A stretch of DNA of 23,476 bases from Symsagittifera roscoffensis. Its lineage: Eukaryota > Xenacoelomorpha > Acoela > Convolutidae. The DNA lies in assembly GCF_963678635.1 (NCBI RefSeq), contig NW_026971449.1:110001-133476 (forward strand), written 5' to 3'. Shown here one piece after another: positions 19,972 through 23,476 of the stretch. The notes beneath the pieces were generated by a model. It ran no database searches and was not told the origin of the DNA. It saw nothing but the letters and a program-made list of their open reading frames with translations. The position numbers were made by a program, and so were the translations under genes. How positions within the stretch are numbered: the first letter of the stretch is position 1; the number at the start of each line of letters is the position of its first letter.

Positions 19972-20276
19972 AATTTGAAGAAATCCTTCAGCAATCTTAA
20001 TGGTGCTAAACCTACTATTTATACAACAACGACTGATAAAAACGAACGCAAGTCGTTCTCCCCAAGGAATCTGCAGTATATTGAAACACTCTGAATGAAA
20101 ATTTTTATTAAAGAAAAAATACAAAAAATAGTTAAACTGAAAAAATTTGTTAGTTTTATTATTCTATACACATCATTTCTTCATCCCAGCTTAGTCAACT
20201 AAAAAATAACAGCAAATTTCAAAAAATTAACATCAACTTTGAATTTTTCTAAACTTAATTTTATACATTTAATCTT

Positions 20277-20429
20277 ATCAAGGCTTATCCTTGTTTTCTC
20301 TTGAATTACCTTAATTAAAATAACAGATTATCAAGATTTTCCTTGGATCTTTGAAAACACTTAATTTATATTTCTTTAATTTGCGATCATCAAGGCTTAC
20401 CTTGGATCAAGCAGAACAATTTTGTTCTC
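20277..20429 (+). promoter_or_regulatory. Triple-hairpin cluster in leader, copy B
   Basis: ATCAAGG...CCTTG-type palindromes begin at 20277, 20330 and 20389; the last is ATCAAGGCTTACCTTGGAT. CAGAAC-AATTTT-GTTCTC (20412-20429) follows. The order and the 53-bp spacing of the first two match copy A. Confidence 0.5.
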
Positions 20430-22142
20430 CCCCTCCCACATTTTCTTAGTGTCTAACGACCGCAAACGGCAATTCACTACCAAACTTTTATCAACGACCT
20501 AGGACTAATAAAAAAATTTAAAAAAACTAACCATTTTAATTATGATAAACAGTGAAGAGCTTCGGTTACTCATCTTTCACTTGAGCCCATCCTTTTAGAT
20601 GACCCAGGTTAAAACAGTTAAACTAAATAAATCATAAAATAATATCTAACGATTTACTTGCGTTTTAATTATACTTGAACCTTGTGGATTGATTTACTGT
20701 TTCCAACCCTTGATCACAAATCACAACTCCTAAGCAATATTAGGTAAGTCTATCTTAAATTATAACTTAGTCACGAGAAACGAAAAAATCATTCTCATGA
20801 ATTGATATATTTTTTTCTCCCCAACCCGTCAATCCTAAACCTTATGTCAAGATATAATCTAGGTAATAAACAAACAATCGTATTACATAATTTTTTAATT
20901 AAAAACAAAAGATATGACCTTGTAATCACACCACATATACAAACAATAGGACGTATTAGATGAAAAAGACAAACACGGAAAAAGACAATCAACTAAAAAA
21001 AAAAACATATAAGCTTTTTTCTATAAATTTTAAACTCATATTAACAAAGTGCAGTATAGATAAAAGCAGTAAAATGTATCCCTAAAAAGCTGTCAATTCA
21101 TATATTATCCTCATTGCAATAATTTTCTTTTTACCAAGCAGTAAATTCATAAATCAAATTTCTCAAAAGCAGTAAAATTATTATTTCAATGTAGTAAATT
21201 CATAAATTTTGCAGATAAATTAAAAGAGTAATAACCATTCTACAAGACGCTTCTTTTATAATTTTAAATCATTCAATCGCCCATAAATCACACACTCTTT
21301 CCACAATCGCGCAGCTCGCCCACGAAGTATTGTTTAAATCATGAATTTCAAGTTTTAACTTTCACTGATAACAACTCTAACTAGTTTTCACACGTTTCAA
21401 ACTTTCCCTTAACACGGTTGGAAGGAGATATATAAAAAATTGAAATAACCAACGCAGCTTACTAGCGTCACAAAACCATAAACTAATAGCATGACTAAGA
21501 AAGAAAAACCCACGGTTACCAAACCAGACTAAAACTGGATAAATTAATCTTTTGAAGACCATTTTCAAGTCTTGCTGCAATCGAATAAAACACAAAAAAG
21601 ACGAAAGACAAATCCAACCCCAAAGATTCAATTTTTGAGTAAATGACACAAACAAAACAAAAGGAGAACAACAAGTAATAAAAACGGAACAAAAGGTTAA
21701 ACACAAAAAGAGACTCTGCACAAAGAGACCATAAAAATTAACCCATTTCTGGCCTAACCCACCAGAACAACGTCGCTCGATATACATGCCCACACCATGC
21801 ACTACGACACTCCAATAACTTATTTTTGAAAAGAGTAGCCCCAGAGTGAGCAACTCTTTAAAATAACTGAATTAATATAAAATCACTTTTGCGATAACCA
21901 TTATTAACAAATCATAACTAAAACTAAATTAACAAAGAAAATTATATAAATAAACGATAAACGCAATATGTATAAATTTGGTAAAGCCCAAAAGACGAGC
22001 AGCAAAAAAATATGACAAACCAATCACATTCTAACTATGGAATGGTAAATTTACCCGATTTGCTGCCTAACAGTCACTACCCTCAAAGGATATAAAGTAC
22101 GGTCCCAACATCGCAGCAAAGGAAACCCATTAAAACAGACCA
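20430..22142 (+). other. Internal region of copy B, no recognised coding
   Basis: Up to ~20990 it is leader shared with the left element. From ~21000 it is unrelated to gag-pro. Plus-strand frames are full of stops. A 158-codon minus-strand frame (21377-21853), rich in Phe, Leu, Trp and Cys, is probably the complement of purine-rich sequence rather than a gene. Confidence 0.5.
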
Positions 22143-22439
22143 ATGGCCATCTCGATGTTGGCTACATGTACAGAGCCAAGTCAATTGGCACACCACGCGA
22201 AAAAGTCAAACTTCGTCCTACACCTAGTCTCGCTCTTAACTAAACGAAATCGATACATCATTGCATCGATCAGAAGTCTTGACACAATCACCAAAGACTA
22301 CCACGATCAACGAGACCCATCTATAGATACGAACATGACAATCTTCATCGGTCAAACACAAACAGCCACACTTCTTCTTTATCCAAGAAGCCAATGCTCG
22401 CAACTTGAAAAAAAAACTACATTATCCGTCCTTCACTAA
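22143..22439 (+). CDS. Unidentified ORF at the 3' end of the LTR element
   Basis: 98 codons ending 43 bp before the 3' LTR (starts MAISMLATCTEPSQLAHHAKK; near the end TATLLLYPRSQC). The composition is more protein-like than the surrounding AT-rich sequence, with mixed Thr, Ser, Arg and Cys. By position it could be the C-terminal remnant of a pol or env-like gene. There is no zinc finger, chromodomain or membrane segment to decide this. The frame upstream of 2214x is interrupted by stops. No second copy exists in the window for comparison. Confidence 0.3.
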   Translation: MAISMLATCTEPSQLAHHAKKSNFVLHLVSLLTKRNRYIIASIRSLDTITKDYHDQRDPSIDTNMTIFIGQTQTATLLLYPRSQCSQLEKKTTLSVLH

Positions 22440-22482
22440 ATTAAAAATTTAAAAACTAAAAACTGTTTAAGCCCAGGATGGG

Positions 22483-22861
22483 TGAAACCAGTTCTAAACT
22501 AGAATTTATAATTGGACACAAATCTAAATCTCTATCTCTATAAAAAAATTCCTAACTAACCAATCAAATTCCACCTCTAACATTTACACTTATTTGTAAG
22601 TACTGAAACGACTTGTAGTTTCAGCACCAGAGCCATTTGAATTAATCTTAGAATACAGTTGTTCTCCTTCTGGAAACTAACTCGCGTAAACCAGTATACA
22701 CTAGATCTATTGAGTCTAGGAGAGATAAGAGTAAGATTAAGATTGGTATTAGACTAAAAAGTTGCACGAATCTATCGCTCCGAAAATAAGATAGCGTGAC
22801 GAGCAGACGGTGTACCTTATCTAAAATTAATCTATAAGTACAGCCAACAGTACATAGCTCA
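22483..22861 (+). repeat. 3' LTR
   Basis: 379 bp, TG...CA. It matches the 5' LTR along its length with many substitutions, so the insertion is not recent. The stem-loop arms are mismatched here (GTACTGAAACGAC) and there is only one CTGAAA copy. The GGATGGG just before the LTR is a poor but possible polypurine tract. Confidence 0.85.
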
Positions 22862-23153
22862 AAAAAATCTAATTTTTTTTGTGCCAATTCAGATACGCTT
22901 TGCTTTTGTATTGAGGCCAAAACATGAAACTGAAAAATCTAATTTTTTAATTCAGATTTATTTTCTTCTATTTAGGTTTACTAAAAAAAACTTTCACCAA
23001 AGCTTAACCAAAAAGCTTTTCTTGCTTTCAAAAAGGTAATTTTTTTGTCTGTGAATTGTTGACGAGGCTTGAACTCAATCAATTTTCAACCTAGATTAGT
23101 CAAAGTGATCAAAGTTTTACTACAAAATAATCGGTGACAATTTCCATGTTTAG
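22862..23153 (+). other. 3' part of the host intron
   Basis: AT-rich, no open frame. It contains a short direct repeat: AAAAATCTAATTTTTT...AATTCAGAT at 22863-22894 and again at 22933-22957. It ends with the acceptor CCATGTTTAG (AG at 23152-23153). Confidence 0.5.
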
Positions 23154-23476
23154 GGATGGTATTTTGAAAACGTTTGCAAAAATGTCATCATTGATATTGG
23201 GTTTGGGCCTGGTGCCTTGAGACGATCCGGATATGTAAAAGAAGGAAAGCCTTACTTATTTCTCGGAAAAGATTTTGAAAACGGAACTCCAGGAGTCCCT
23301 TCGATGGTTGTGGACTACAACGAACCTGGATCTCAACTGACATTTCATTGGTTCAAGCACAATGTCATGTGTCGTGACCATCCCTCCATTTGCGGCAGGG
23401 ACAGTCCAAAAAGAAAGGAACGAAACCAACAAATGAAAAAGGGCGATATGGGACGTGGAAGTAAGAAATCAAGGCG
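23154..23476 (+). CDS. Host gene exon, unknown product (exon 3, partial)
   Basis: The frame from 23154 is open to the window end (107 codons) with a clear rise in GC and a protein-like composition: GWYFENVCKNVIIDIGFGPG, then KEGKPYLFLGKDFENGTPG, VVDYNEPGSQLTFHWFKHN, CRDHPSICGRDSP, and a very basic end (KRKERNQQMKK...GRGSKKSR). Phase 0 entry matches the phase 0 exit of the exon at 18986-19116. The Gly-, aromatic- and Cys-rich pattern suggests an extracellular or enzyme-like domain, but I recognise no family. The gene continues to the right of the window. Confidence 0.65.

Larger units (their letters stand above)
19264..22861 (+). mobile_element. LTR retroelement with both LTRs, lacking gag-pol
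   Basis: A 3.6-kb element has LTRs at 19264-19640 and 22483-22861, both starting TG and ending CA, a primer site directly after the left LTR, a small conserved ORF and a long leader. The internal region (about 2.84 kb) has no recognisable gag, protease, reverse transcriptase or integrase, so it would depend on proteins from a relative, such as the gag-bearing left element. A four-base AAAA lies at both outer edges and may be the target-site duplication, but the site is A-rich, so this is weak. It inserted in the same orientation as the host gene, in the intron between 19116 and 23154. Confidence 0.8.

Noticed and set aside
21377-21853. 158-codon minus-strand frame in the LTR element
   Set aside because: Very rich in Phe, Leu, Trp, Ser and Cys, as expected from the complement of A- and purine-rich DNA. 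No start context, domain or second copy supports it.

Overview
The window looks like repeat-rich, AT-rich nuclear DNA from an invertebrate animal. The reasons are low GC in most of the window, spliceosomal-type GT...AG signals around short stop-free blocks, and abundant decayed LTR-retrotransposon sequence. There is no operon-like layout and there are no RNA genes. I cannot name the species or phylum from this sequence.

Layout. (1) 1-~620 is a degenerate CpG-containing satellite with units of about 30 bp (recurring GTCGCAAC and GTCGCGCAAAG), followed by a 26-bp x3 minisatellite and, at ~942-1644, a GC-richer patch with candidate exons. (2) 2031-~3790 is the 5' part of an LTR element: truncated LTR, primer-binding-site-like sequence, a 75-codon small ORF and a long leader with three serial hairpins. 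(3) 4049-~16300 is an array of broken gag-pro segments. The first has a gag start. The next ones are head-to-tail copies that begin in mid-capsid and run through the CCHC zinc knuckle, a basic/serine-rich tail and a retropepsin, with no LTR between copies and no recognised reverse transcriptase or integrase. (4) Two blocks of the same satellite (~13500-14305 and ~16345-17130) interrupt and end the array, each with a nested 16-bp minisatellite. The block ~12345-14305 is duplicated as ~15184-17095. (5) 17594-17757, 18986-19116 and 23154-23476 are three phase-compatible candidate exons of one unknown plus-strand gene that runs off the right edge. (6) The intron between the last two carries a second copy of the LTR element at 19264-22861, with both LTRs but no recognisable gag.

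How the parts relate. The LTR elements at 2031 and 19264 are related: they share the LTR 3' half, the primer-site region, a small ORF conserved at protein level and the hairpin leader. The left copy leads into gag, so the natural order is probably LTR - PBS - small ORF - structured leader - gag - pro. The gag-pro array appears to have grown by tandem DNA duplication after inactivation, because copies share the same frameshift, stop and deletion. No gag or pro copy here is intact.

The most notable signals are the small post-PBS ORF with synonymous-only change across a seven-residue block, the triple hairpin in the leader, the reconstructable history of the gag-pro array, and the host gene whose intron holds the LTR element.
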